Below the pieces are notes generated by a model. That model made no database searches. It worked only from the letters and a program-made list of their open reading frames with translations, and was not told where the DNA came from. A DNA stretch of 64,000 nucleotides from Desulfomarina profundi (GTDB lineage: Bacteria > Desulfobacterota > Desulfobulbia > Desulfobulbales > Desulfocapsaceae), in NCBI RefSeq assembly GCF_019703855.1, contig NZ_AP024086.1, forward strand, positions 2,190,501-2,254,500, written 5' to 3'. Below, one piece after another: positions 28,720-38,390 of this stretch (the stretch's first letter is position 1; each line of letters starts with the position of its first letter). A program made the position numbers and the translations under genes.

Positions 28720-30461
28720 ATGCATTTATCATCTGACACACCTGCACTCCGTTCATTTTCAGATATGGAGCTGCCGGCTCCTCTTATAAAAAGTCTCGAT
28801 GAATCGGGCTATACCAGTCCCACACCAATTCAAAACGAGATGATTCCCAATATGATTGCCGGCAGAGATGTTATCGGCCAGGCCCAGACGGGAACCGGCA
28901 AAACAGCCGCATTTGCCCTGCCCCTCCTTGCCGGGCTCCCCGGGGAAATCAAAAATCTCCCCGTGTCCTGGTTCTTACTCCCACCAGGGAACTGGCAATA
29001 CAGGTGGCTGAATCATTTAAAAAATACGGGAAGCATCTCAAAAACATAAAAGTCTGTCCCATTTTCGGTGGGCAGGATTATACTATTCAGACCAGGCAGC
29101 TCCGTAAAGGAGTGCAGATTGTCGTCGGCACTCCCGGAAGAATCATGGACCATATCCGCAGAAAAACTCTTGACCTCTCCATGCTGACCAACCTGGTTCT
29201 CGATGAAGCTGATGAAATGCTCAAGATGGGTTTTATTGATGATATTGAATGGATTCTTCAACAGACACCGTCTGAAAAACAGGTGGCTCTGTTCTCCGCC
29301 ACCATGCCTCACTCCATTCGTCGTATCGCCCAGAAATATCTGACTGATCCCGTTGAGATTACAATTAAAACAAAAACAATCAGTGCCAGGACCATTAATC
29401 AACGCTATCTCATCACCAGAAGTTTCTCGCAGAAATTTGATGCCCTTTCCAAAATCCTTGAAGCTGAAGATTCTGACGGCATTCTCATTTTTGTCCGCAC
29501 AAGGGTACAGACAGTAGAACTTGCAGAAAAACTTTCCCGGCTCGGTTACGGATGCAGTGCCCTGAACGGTGATATCCAGCAGAACCAGAGGACAAGAACT
29601 GTGGAACAGCTCAAGTCCGGAAAAATTGATATTCTCATTGCCACAGATGTGGCTGCCAGGGGGTTGGATGTTGAGCGGATCAGCCATGTGATCAACTTTG
29701 ATGTACCCTTTGACGCCGAAGCCTATATCCACCGTATCGGCAGAACGGGCAGAGCCGGACGCAAAGGTAAAGCCATTCTCTTTATCACTCCGAGGGAACG
29801 TTCCATGCTGAAAACCATTGAGAGGTTGAGCAGACAGAAAATAGAAGAAATGAAACTGCCCACTGTTCGAGCCATCAACCTGAGGCGGGTCGAAAACTTC
29901 AAAAAAGGAATAAGCAAAGCCCTGCAGACAGATATCTCTTTTTATCGGGAACTCATCAGGGAATTCAGTGAAGAAACTGATGCTTCTCCAGAAGATATTG
30001 CAGCCGCTCTGGCTTCTCTTGCCCAGGGTGGAAAACCACTGCTGCTCAAGGAGAACAGTCTTCCGGCAAAAAGAAAAAAGCAGAGGAAACAGACGGAGCC
30101 GGCTCAACATCCTCCCGAACAGGGTATGGAACGATACCGGATAGAAGTGGGCAGTGAGCATGGAGTCAAGCCTGGTAATATCGTCGGTGCCATTGCAGGG
30201 GAAGCGGATATTGACAGTCGACATATCGGCCGTATCACTATTTTCGATTCCTTCAGTACAGTCGATCTTCCCGAGGGAATGCCCCGTGACATCTACAGAT
30301 TGCTGCAGAAAGTATGGGTCAACAACAGGCCATTGAAGATTAAAAGAACTGCCGGTAAAAGCAGTGACTCCGTTCCAACACAGAAAAACGGTCGGCGAAG
30401 AAAACGATTTACCGGTAAAAAACGGCATAATAGAAACGTTTCACTGTCTGCACAGCTATAG
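28720..30461 (+). CDS. DeaD-like DEAD-box RNA helicase (frameshift)
   Basis: An ATP-dependent RNA helicase of about 580 residues. The Q motif is SPTPIQNEMIP and motif I is AQTGTGKTAA. After the frame break come the VLTPTRELAIQVAESF region, GGQDY, TPGRIMDH, VLDEADEML, SATM, ATDVAARGLD and HRIGRTGRAG. The C-terminal part (YRIEVGSEHGVKPGNIVGAI to WVNNRPLKI) matches the DbpA-type RNA-binding domain found in DeaD/CsdA and DbpA. One base is missing near 28964, in or next to a CCCC run; restoring it joins the two parts exactly. Its stop codon is the insertion point of a family A element. Cold adaptation or ribosome assembly is the usual role. Confidence 0.88.
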
Positions 30462-30463
30462 CT

Positions 30464-30625
30464 GATGGACTCGTAAAAACTCCGATCTACTGCGTTGTGG
30501 GGTGATCGTGTAATGCTCGACGTACCATATGTACGCCTGCGCTTACACGACACCGCCACGCTTTGTATATCGAAGTTTTTCCAGAGTCCATCTGGGAACG
30601 TTGAACGACTTTTTACGGGATCATC
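30464..30625 (-). repeat. Miniature inverted-repeat element family A, copy 2
   Basis: The same element as copy 1 in opposite orientation, with a few substitutions (for example CCATATG in place of CTCTATG at the centre). TAGCTGAT flanks it directly on both sides (30459-30466 and 30627-30634), a good 8-bp target-site duplication. The left duplication contains the stop codon of the helicase gene, so insertion occurred at that stop codon. Confidence 0.88.
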
Positions 30626-30660
30626 ATAGCTGATAGTTGGAATTTCTCTGGTAGAGATCA

Positions 30661-31494
30661 TTGCTTAAACATACATTTCTACATATTCCCGGTATCGGGG
30701 CCAAAACGGAGAAAAGACTCTGGGAAGCCGGTATCACATCATGGACTGAAATGTCAGGGCCTATACCTTTTCGTCTACCGGCAGCAGCCAGGTTTGATCT
30801 TGAAGGAACACTTGAACAATCCCGCCTGGCCCTGCCCGTCAATCCCCACTTTTTCACAGCCAGGCTCCCTGCCGCCGAAGTGTGGCGCATCTTCCCTCAT
30901 TACCGTCATAAAACCGTTTATCTTGACATTGAAACAACCGGCCTGGGGGAGGGCTCAGAAATCACAACCATTGCCCTCTATGACGGTCAGAAAATACTGA
31001 CCTATGTAAACGGAAAAAACCTTGATGATTTTGTTGATGACATAACAAACTACCAGGTCATTGTCAGTTACAATGGCCGGACATTTGATATCCCGTTTCT
31101 GGAAAAGTTTTTTAAAATCAAGCTGGACCATGCCCAGATTGATCTGAGGTACGTTCTTGCCCGTCTCGGTCTGAAAGGCGGATTGAAGGGATGCGAGAAA
31201 CAACTTGGAATGAACAGGGGCGAACTGGATGGTGTTGACGGCTATTTTGCCGTCCTTCTCTGGCAGCAATACATCAAGTATAATGACACAGGCGCCCTTG
31301 AGACATTGTTGGCATACAATATCAGTGATACGGTCAACCTGGAGCGACTGGCTGTTGAAGCATATAACAGAAATATTGCCGTAACACCTTTTGCAGAAGA
31401 ACTCACTCTGCCGCTTCCCGTACTGCCACGATTGGAAGTTCAACCTGACAGAGCCTGTGTCAAAAAGATCAGACGGATACTTACAGGTCGATAA
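30661..31494 (+). CDS. RNase H-like (DEDD) exonuclease domain protein
   Basis: A 277-residue protein with an N-terminal helix-hairpin-helix (FLHIPGIGAKTEKRLWEAGI, about 6-25) and a ribonuclease H-like exonuclease domain. The metal-binding motifs are DIETTG (about 91-96), NGRTFDIPFL (about 138-147) and a late Asp in AYNISDTVNLERL, as expected for DEDD nucleases of the YprB type. The start is TTG, chosen because the HhH motif begins almost at once and no ATG precedes it. The substrate, structured DNA or RNA, is unknown. The 3' end overlaps the convergent metallo-hydrolase gene by 14 bases. Confidence 0.8.
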   Translation: MLKHTFLHIPGIGAKTEKRLWEAGITSWTEMSGPIPFRLPAAARFDLEGTLEQSRLALPVNPHFFTARLPAAEVWRIFPHYRHKTVYLDIETTGLGEGSEITTIALYDGQKILTYVNGKNLDDFVDDITNYQVIVSYNGRTFDIPFLEKFFKIKLDHAQIDLRYVLARLGLKGGLKGCEKQLGMNRGELDGVDGYFAVLLWQQYIKYNDTGALETLLAYNISDTVNLERLAVEAYNRNIAVTPFAEELTLPLPVLPRLEVQPDRACVKKIRRILTGR

Positions 31495-32397
31495 TCATAC
31501 CCTCTCGGGCAAGAAAGATTTCCGTTTCACCATATTTGCCGGATTGACAGTATTCCTGCGCAAACTCATCCAGCTGGACATCTGTCCGATCCGGATCATG
31601 GTGAAACAGTGCCAGTTGTTTCACTCCAGCCCTGTTGGCGGCACCGATTGCATATTCGATGGATGTATGTCCCCAGTTGATCCTGCTACTGTACTCTTCC
31701 TGTGTATATTGAGCATCATGAATTAGTAGATCAGCTCCAGCAAAGAACTGTTCCAGTGCCAGATTCTGTTCAACCGCCACTTCTTCTCCCTCCTGGGCCA
31801 TGGCCTCATCGTAGAAAGGATCCTCAGGATCGGTGGCAAACAGATTTCTGAAAGGTTCGGTATCATAACACGTGCAAACAACTTTTCCCTCATATTCGAA
31901 CCGGTATCCGAGAGCTGAAATAGGGTGGTTAAGAAGTTTTGTCGCAAGGTGTAACCCTCCCCGAGATCAATTGAGGGATCTTCCTTCAGTCTGATATATT
32001 CGATATTTGACGACAATTCTCCAAGGTTGACGGGAAAATAGCGATACTTCATCTGGCCGCCCACCACGTCTTCAAGGGGATCATCTTCAAAAGTCACAGG
32101 ACCATAAACCTTTATCTCGGTTGTTGGTATGTAGATCGGAGTGAAAAACGGATAACCCATGATATGATCCCAATGGGTATGGGAAAGAAATATCTCCGCC
32201 TTGATGGCTCCTTTGGGGAGATCATTTGCCATCAGCTCATTTCCGAGCATACGAATCCCTGAACCGGCATCAATAATAATGATTCTGTCATCAGAACCCA
32301 CTCGCAGCTCAATACAGGCAGTATTGCCACCATATTTTCCGGTTTCCGGTCCCGGACTGGGAATGGATCCGCGAACGCCCCAGAATCGTATTCTCAT
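31481..32397 (-). CDS. Metallo-beta-lactamase-fold hydrolase (frameshift)
   Basis: An MBL-fold protein of about 305 residues. It opens with MRIRFWGVRGSIPSPGPETG and GGNTACIEL, typical of the PhnP/RNase Z-like sub-family. The metal motif is SHTHWDHIMGYPFF (HxHxDH form, with Thr in the second position). Late ligands fit LLIHDAQYT, GHTSIEYA and LFHHDPDRTD. The frame breaks near 31935: one extra base restores KLLNHPISALGYRFEYEGK and KVVCTCYDTEP, leading into the second half. CAGGGGG precedes the ATG. The substrate may be a cyclic nucleotide or phosphodiester, but this cannot be settled here. Confidence 0.85.
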
Positions 32398-32431
32398 GGT
32401 TTACCCCCTGGTTTTTGTCTGAATCAACCAA

Positions 32432-32595
32432 CATGATCTCGTAAAAAGTCGTTCAACGTTCTCAGATGGACTCTGAAAAAAAACTTCGATATACAAGGCG
32501 TGGCGGTGTCGTGTAAGCGCAGGCGTACATAGAGTACGTCGAGCATTACACGATCACCCCACAACGCAGTAGATCGGAGTTTTTACGAGTCCATC
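32432..32595 (+). repeat. Miniature inverted-repeat element family A, copy 3
   Basis: Nearly identical to copy 1, apart from two or three extra A in the run after GGACTCTG. ATCAACCAA flanks it on both sides (32423-32431 and 32593-32601), giving an 8-9 bp target duplication. It sits 35 bases upstream of the metallo-hydrolase start, where it may disturb or supply its promoter, and just past the true end of the HDOD gene. A related tail AGAAATGAGATT plus TTTTGTTCGAG follows at 32612, resembling family C. Confidence 0.88.
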
Positions 32596-32641
32596 AACCA
32601 ATATTCGTCCAGAAATGAGATTGTTTTGTTCGAGGTCAAAA

Positions 32642-33501
32642 TCAAATCTGTAGAAACAGCTCAGCCTTGTGAATTTCTTCATCCACGTATCCGCCAATGG
32701 AACCGAAATCACCAGGGCTGAGATCAACAAAACGTAACAGACGATGAATTTCCTCTTCCTCCGGGAAAGGATCCCCGCATAACCGTGTTCAAGGATATTG
32801 GTATAACAGTTGCCAAGGGCAATCATGGCAACCTGTACACCAATCTCTCCCTCCAGGCTGTCAATATTGTGATGGGAAGTGATACACTTGGTGATGACTG
32901 TGTTCAATTTCCATTTCTCGGCAATCATCAGGCCAACTTCCTGGTGATCAATGCCGAGAATTTCCCTTTCCACAGTAATCAGTGGCCTCTGTTCCCTTTT
33001 GGCGACACCAAGCACTTCGATATATTCATCACCAAAGGGAACCTTGCCCAGGTCATGGAGCAGACCTGCCAGAAACAGTTCCTCCCGCTCCATGGGCGAA
33101 TATCCTTTTTTTTCACCAAGGAGTTTGGCACTCACTCCCGCACCAATGGAATGGGCCCAGAACTTTGTTGTGGGAAGTGCCTTGGATTTTTTTACGCCGG
33201 AGACAGTACGGATAATCGCCGTGGAAAGAGCAATATTTTTCACCGTATTCATACCCAGCATGGTGATGGCCCGGGTAAGTGAGGTGACCTTGTTGACAAG
33301 GGAATAGTAGGCGGAATTGATCAGTTTCAGAACCTGACCGGTAAGGACGGGATCAAGGGATATGACCTTATTGAGCTCGTTTGGGGACGCATCGGTTCTG
33401 CTGCAGATCTCCATGACCTTTCCCACGGTTGTAGAAAGGCTGGGCATTCTCCGGATAAATTTTTCGATATCCGCTCTCTGTTTTTCCTTACTGAGTCCCA
33501 T
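32642..33501 (-). CDS. HDOD domain signalling protein (frameshift near C terminus)
   Basis: About 287 residues. The N-terminal region (RMPSLSTTVGKVMEICSRTD, then LNKVISLDPVLTGQVLKLIN) and the HD-like core (AHSIGAGVSAKLL, LAGLLHDLGKVPFG, IDHQEVG) match HDOD signal-output domains. HLLHDLG-type residues are partly kept here. The start at MGLSKEKQ has AAGGAA before it. Near 32770 one base is missing in a GGGG run. As written, the frame runs on into the family A element to 32554. With one extra base it continues DPFPEEEEIHRLLRF and ends EEIHKAELFLQI at 32642, a sensible C terminus. The partner and output are unknown. Confidence 0.82.
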
Positions 33502-33633
33502 GATTTCCTTCAAATAATCAAAATGTTACAAAAAATGACATAAACAGTCAGCCATAGCACATTGTATCGAAAGAAGTTCATCTGGTCAAGAAACCTGGCA
33601 TACACTGTCCGGAAATGATTTTCTTTTTATTCA

Positions 33634-34394
33634 TCATGGGCTGCTGCAGAAACTGACCGTTGCTTCATAGGAAAGCCGACCACCGAAAATATCCAGACTA
33701 CTGCCAACCGTCACATCAATCCGGTTCTCCCCCACGTCCCTGATCACCTGTAAGTCCGACAGGTTTCTTACACCTCCTGCGTAAGTTGTGGGTATCGGAG
33801 ACCATTCACCCAGTTTTCGCACAAGTTCAGTTTCAATTCCGCTGCATTTTCCTTCAACATCGGCAGCATGAACCAGAAATTCGTCACACTGTGCAGCCAG
33901 CCTTTCCAGAAGTTCAGGCGTTATCATTTCATCCGTGAACTTCTGCCACCTGTCGGTGACAATATAAAAATCCTCGCCTTGTTTTCTACAACTCAGATCA
34001 AGGACCAGTCGTCTTCTGCCCACGGCTTTCACCAACTTCTGCAATCGCTCTTCATCAATTTTTCCATCAGAAAAAACATACGAGGTAACAATAACATGAG
34101 AGGCACCACAATCCAGCCACAGGGCGGCATTGTCCGCAGTAATACCACCTCCTATCTGCATTCCACCAGGCCATGCTGAAAGTGCCGCACGAGCGGCATC
34201 GTCATTTCCCGGGCCCAGCTTGATAATATGCCCCCCCTGAGACTATCACGCTGATAAAGCTTTGCGAACCATGCAGGGGACTGTTTCGCCGTAAAATTCG
34301 TGGTCAATCCATCGGGTTGATCATCATTCAAAGTGCTCCCGACAATCTGTTTCACTTTTCCTTCATGGAGATCAATACAGGGTCTGAATTTCAT
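33634..34394 (-). CDS. hisA: Eukaryote-type HisA isomerase (frameshift)
   Basis: Phosphoribosylformimino-5-aminoimidazole carboxamide ribotide isomerase, fourth step of histidine synthesis. The sequence follows the plant/fungal HIS6 form rather than common bacterial His[66 protein letters not shown] and [11 protein letters not shown], then [12 protein letters not shown] and [13 protein letters not shown]. The frame breaks in a run of seven G near 34232. One extra G gives [19 protein letters not shown] and joins both parts. AGGAAGG precedes the chosen ATG. No other his genes are adjacent. The gene may have spread laterally. Confidence 0.88.
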
Positions 34395-34410
34395 TTTGCC
34401 TTCCTCAAAA

Positions 34411-34446
34411 AAAAGGCGGGATACCCCGGAGAGTATCCCGCCTTTT
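34411..34446 (-). terminator. Rho-independent terminator
   Basis: AAAAGGCGGGATAC and GTATCCCGCCTTTT form a perfect 14-bp stem with a loop of eight bases. On the minus strand it is followed by a run of T. It lies between the stop of the RecA-like ATPase gene (34484) and the hisA start, so it ends the upstream transcript and isolates hisA. Confidence 0.9.
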
Positions 34447-34483
34447 GCAATCAATCCCTTGCGTACAGACAGGGAAAAAACAA

Positions 34484-35179
34484 TCAACCTTTTTTTATCA
34501 ACATGGAAGACGGGTCGAGACTCAAGGTAGCTCCCGCGTCAACAGCACTGGAATCACTTTTCAGGATATCAAGCTTCATTTCGTCCCCTTCAGGCTTGAT
34601 CAGAAGAACCGTATCAAAGAGAGTTGCCACATCATGACACGGTGCAGGTACACCATCCTCGCTGACCCGGTCATCACTCCGGTGACAGACAGCAGAAAAC
34701 CATATCATTTTCAGGCCACGATCATCCATGAAGTTCCGCAATTCTTCCAGGGAGGTCTTTTGGTTTCCTTCAAAATCATAACCGTCAATAATCAGACATT
34801 CCGGCTTGAAAATATCCTGTTGCACCAGGTCATCAAAGCGTTCTTCCAGAATGGCTTTACTGAAAGCGCTCTCCTTAAATGTCATGATCATTCTGTTTTT
34901 GGAAATTCCAGGAATCATATCCAGTTTTTCCCCATCGGTAAGAAGTGAAAGAATGTCGTCATACCAGACCCTTGTTTTCTCGACGCCCTCCCCGATGGAA
35001 ACATGCAGCACCTTGTTGCCCTGAAGCATGCAGTCAAGAGCAAGCTGTACCAGAATAGCCGTTTTTCCAAGACCGGCCCTGGCCATCACCAACCCCATGC
35101 TGCGAATCCCGCTCCCCGCCTTTTCGTCCAGACCGAGAGCCCGAAGTGGATTGTTAACTTTTACCTCGTTGTTTCCCAT
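34484..35179 (-). CDS. RecA/KaiC-like P-loop ATPase
   Basis: A 231-residue cytoplasmic protein with a RecA-type core. Walker A is [11 protein letters not shown] (about 33-43) and the Walker B-like strand is [11 protein letters not shown] (about 123-133). A final strand [13 protein letters not shown] follows. It lacks the DNA-binding loops of RecA and the duplicated ATPase of KaiC, so it resembles single-domain RAD55/KaiC-like signalling ATPases. It lies downstream of fusA on the same strand (113-base gap) and ends at a strong terminator. I recognise the fold but not the biological role. Confidence 0.65.
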   Translation of the reverse strand: MGNNEVKVNNPLRALGLDEKAGSGIRSMGLVMARAGLGKTAILVQLALDCMLQGNKVLHVSIGEGVEKTRVWYDDILSLLTDGEKLDMIPGISKNRMIMTFKESAFSKAILEERFDDLVQQDIFKPECLIIDGYDFEGNQKTSLEELRNFMDDRGLKMIWFSAVCHRSDDRVSEDGVPAPCHDVATLFDTVLLIKPEGDEMKLDILKSDSSAVDAGATLSLDPSSMLIKKG

Positions 35180-35292
35180 GGCAGTTCACCCTTTTTTAAA
35201 ATCCTCATTTGCCAACATTTTCATGCAGCCAACAGTCTGCTGTCATTATTGAAGCAGGACTGTACTATTTTTAGTATTAACGAACAATATTA

Positions 35293-37377
35293 TCAAGCGT
35301 TCTTCTTCTCTTCCTGATAGGCCTTGATCAATTCTTCACTGACACTTTTCGGTACAGGCTTGAAGGTGGCAAACTCCATGGTGAATTCCGCCTTCCCCTG
35401 GGTAAGAGAACGAAGCGTTGTGGAATAACCGAACATTTCTGACAAAGGTACTTCAGCTTCAATTACTGTGTAGTTGCCTTCTTCAGAAGTACCGATAATC
35501 ATACCACGGCGTTGGTTAATACTGCCCATGATGGCACCCTGAAATTCCGACGGCCCTTCCACTGCAACCTTCATAATTGGTTCCATGATCATGGGCTTGG
35601 CCTTGAGATAACCTTCCTTGAAGGCTCCCACGGCCGCAAGCTGAAAAGCCACATCCGAGGAATCGACCGCATGATATGCACCATCATTGATGACACAACG
35701 CACACCGGTAATTGCCGCCCCACAGAGTGAACCTTTGGCAAGGCTCTTCTGAAAACCCTTGTCACAGGATCCGATAAATTCCCGCGGAATAACACCTCCC
35801 ACGATATTATCTACAAATTCATATTCACCCTCTTCCAGGGGTTCCATATAGCCGGCAACGCGACCAAACTGTCCTGAGCCACCAGTCTGTTTCTTGTGAG
35901 TATAATTGAACTCGGCACGACGGGAAATAGTTTCCCGGTAGGCAACCTGGGGTGCACCCACTTCAACAACAGCGTTGTACTCCCGCTTCATCCGTTCAAT
36001 ATATACTTCCAGATGCAACTCACCCATACCGGAAACAATGGTTTCGCCGGTTTCATGGTCCACATAGGTCCTGAAAGTGGGATCTTCCTTGGTAAACCTG
36101 TTGAGAGCCTTGGACATATTGACCTGTGCCTTGTTATCCACAGGTATAACCGCCAGGGAAATTACCGGCTCAGGAATATGCATGGAAGTCATGGAACAGG
36201 AAATTTCATCCGAAGTAAAGGTATCCCCGGAAGCACAGTCAATACCAAAAAGGGCCACGATATCTCCGGAACCACATGATTCGATCTCCTCCATCTCGTC
36301 TGAGTGCATTCGACAGAGTCTGCCTATTTTCACTTTTTTACCAGTCCTACTATTGTATACGGTATCACCCTTTTTTAACTGCCCCTGGTAAGTCCGGACA
36401 TAGGTCAACTGCCCATAACGCCCGTCTTCCAGTTTAAATGCCAGCATGATCAGCGGATCTTCCGGATCATTGCTTACCGGAAATTCCTTTTCATCGTTCT
36501 TCAGATCAAGGGCCATATTCTCAACTTCCGTGGGACAAGGCAGGTATTGAGCGACAGCATCCAGCAGGGTCTGCACTCCCTTGTTCTTATAAGCGGATCC
36601 TATAAAAACGGGAGTGAATTCCAGATCCAGGGTTCCTTTACGTACCGCATCATGAATAAGCTGGGTATCTATTTCACCCTCTTCCAGCAGTGCTTCCATC
36701 AGTTCATCGGAAAACATGGAGATCTCTTCAAGAAGGGCTTCACGCCTTTCCTGAGCCTCTTCCAGCATATCCGCGGGGATCTCATCTTCACGAATAATTT
36801 CACCATTCTCCCCTTCATAATAGACGGCTTTCATGGTAACGAGGTCTACAGCACCTACCAGATCATTTTCCAGACCGATGGGCATCTGCATCATGTGAGC
36901 ATTAAGTTCAAGCTTATCCCGAAGCTGTTCCGTCACCTTTTCGGGATTCGCTCCCGTTCGGTCACATTTATTAATGAAGGCGATTCTCGGAACATTATAC
37001 CTGGTCATCTGCCTGTTTACAGTAATTGACTGGGACTGAACTCCACCCACCGAGCAGAGAACCAGGATGGCACCATCCAGAACCCTGAGAGCCCGCTCCA
37101 CCTCCACCGTAAAATCAACGTGGCCGGGAGTGTCAATGATGTTGATATTTATATCCTTCCAGGTACAGTATGTTGCTGCTGACTGGATCGTGATTCCACG
37201 TTCCTTTTCCAGTTCCATGGAATCCATTTTTGCACCGACACCATCCTTCCCACGAACCTCATGAATCGCATGAATCCTGTTAGTATAAAACAGAATACGC
37301 TCGGTCAAAGTAGTCTTTCCCGAATCAATATGGGCACTGATACCAATATTTCTTACTTTTGATAAATCCTTACTCAT
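35293..37377 (-). CDS. fusA: Elongation factor G
   Basis: A full-length 694-residue EF-G, which translocates tRNA and mRNA through the ribosome using GTP. G1 is [14 protein letters not shown], the switch region [14 protein letters not shown]3 DTPGHVDF and G4 NKCDRTG. Domain IV includes [20 protein letters not shown], and the chain ends with domain V and a lysine-rich tail. The switch I loop reads [18 protein letters not shown], with Lys-Met-Asp-Ser where most bacterial EF-G has an ...TDWM... sequence; this resembles the EF-G2/mitochondrial type. It is not in a str operon here (no rpsL, rpsG or tuf nearby), which fits a paralogue. Confidence 0.93.
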   Translation of the reverse strand: MSKDLSKVRNIGISAHIDSGKTTLTERILFYTNRIHAIHEVRGKDGVGAKMDSMELEKERGITIQSAATYCTWKDININIIDTPGHVDFTVEVERALRVLDGAILVLCSVGGVQSQSITVNRQMTRYNVPRIAFINKCDRTGANPEKVTEQLRDKLELNAHMMQMPIGLENDLVGAVDLVTMKAVYYEGENGEIIREDEIPADMLEEAQERREALLEEISMFSDELMEALLEEGEIDTQLIHDAVRKGTLDLEFTPVFIGSAYKNKGVQTLLDAVAQYLPCPTEVENMALDLKNDEKEFPVSNDPEDPLIMLAFKLEDGRYGQLTYVRTYQGQLKKGDTVYNSRTGKKVKIGRLCRMHSDEMEEIESCGSGDIVALFGIDCASGDTFTSDEISCSMTSMHIPEPVISLAVIPVDNKAQVNMSKALNRFTKEDPTFRTYVDHETGETIVSGMGELHLEVYIERMKREYNAVVEVGAPQVAYRETISRRAEFNYTHKKQTGGSGQFGRVAGYMEPLEEGEYEFVDNIVGGVIPREFIGSCDKGFQKSLAKGSLCGAAITGVRCVINDGAYHAVDSSDVAFQLAAVGAFKEGYLKAKPMIMEPIMKVAVEGPSEFQGAIMGSINQRRGMIIGTSEEGNYTVIEAEVPLSEMFGYSTTLRSLTQGKAEFTMEFATFKPVPKSVSEELIKAYQEEKKNA

Positions 37378-37771
37378 GGCTGCTGTCCTCTACAACGTTG
37401 CCAACCGGATATGAGCCGGCCTCGCTTCAATAAGCTATGGGAATAAATAAAAAATAAGGAGTCACAGCATTCTGCAACTCCTCATTCTACTCACAACATC
37501 ATGCCACTATAAACAACAAATGACATGGAAATATCACCTAGTAACCGCTCAGTATAAACATATTTTGCAAAAAAAGCTATAATTTTTTTTTCATGAATTG
37601 TATTTCCCTTAACTGGATTTCAATTCAACTCGTTCTGTGGAACCAAATCAATTATTATGGTTTCTGCCTGTTACACTACCCAGGTACAATCATAATCCTG
37701 AATCACTCACGGATCCAACCTGTCCGCCCGAGTTCCTCAGGAAAAATAAATATCCTGCACAGGAGAAAAAA
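37378..37771. other. Divergent intergenic region between fusA and thioesterase
   Basis: About 390 bases carrying the promoters of two divergent genes. A short hairpin AGGAGT/ACTCCT lies near 37460-37484 in the fusA leader. No further gene or RNA was recognised. Confidence 0.45.
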
Positions 37772-38220
37772 ATGAAAGAAATTGCTTTCCAGGATCTATA
37801 CCCGGAAGATTACACAAACTGTTATGGATGCGGTCGTAACAATCCTGCCGGCCTCCATCTGAAAAGTTACTGGGACGGAGAAGAAAGTGTCTGTCGCCAC
37901 ACCCCTGCCCCCAGTACACTGGTGGGGTTCCAGGTTTTCTGTACGGAGGAATGATTGCCTCTCTGATGGACTGTCATGGTGCAGGGACAGCAGCAGCAGC
38001 CAAAGCAAGGGAAAGCGGTGAGCCTGTTTCCCGTTTTGTAACAGCTTCCCTGAAAATTGATTTCCTCAAACCTACCCCCATTGGAGTCGAACTGGAAATA
38101 CGTGGGAAAGCTGTAGAAATTAAAGGAAGAAAAGTAATTGTCGACCTTCGCCTTCTGGCCGGGAACACCCTCTGTGCCACAGGTACAACAGTTATGGTTG
38201 AAATACCCGGGAAAAAATAA
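37772..38220 (+). CDS. PaaI-type hotdog thioesterase (frameshift)
   Basis: A thioesterase of about 149 residues with the hotdog fold. The N terminus NCYGCGRNNPAGLHLKSYWD is typical of one PaaI sub-group. After the break, LYGGMIASLMDCHGAGTAAA holds the catalytic Gly-Gly and Asp of the 4-hydroxybenzoyl/PaaI type. It is followed by RFVTASLKIDFLKPTPIG and a final strand TTVMVEIPG. One C is missing from a CCCCC run near 37914; restoring it joins PQYTGGVPGFLYGG. A strong AGGAG precedes the ATG. The acyl-CoA substrate is unknown. It is separated from the TRAP operon by a family B repeat. Confidence 0.85.
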
Positions 38221-38289
38221 ATGGTTCATCTCCGGCCAGGAATTGACCTGTACCAAATAATACTTTATTGTCAAAGAATTGCAGTATTT

Positions 38290-38352
38290 CTGAATCCGTG
38301 AGAGTTCAGTGGTAAGTGATTTTATAAATTTACAAAACTACCACGGATTCAG
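38290..38352. repeat. Inverted-repeat element family B, copy 2
   Basis: A perfect 11-bp inverted repeat, CTGAATCCGTG (38290-38300) and CACGGATTCAG (38342-38352), with an inner dyad GTGGTA / TACCAC-like pair. The same terminal sequence bounds the element at 22753-22896. It ends about 38 bases before the TRAP binding-protein start, where it could act as a leader hairpin or operator. Confidence 0.55.
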
Positions 38353-38390
38353 GATAGAGCCAGTCAACCATATCAAAATGTGGAGGTATT

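Noticed and set aside
29013-30428. A 471-codon open frame antisense to the DEAD-box helicase
   Set aside because: It mirrors the helicase coding sequence, has no family features, and the helicase motifs on the other strand are unmistakable.
28401-32595. CRISPR array from repeated segments
   Set aside because: The three repeats are about 160 bp, kilobases apart and in mixed orientation, with genes rather than spacers between them.
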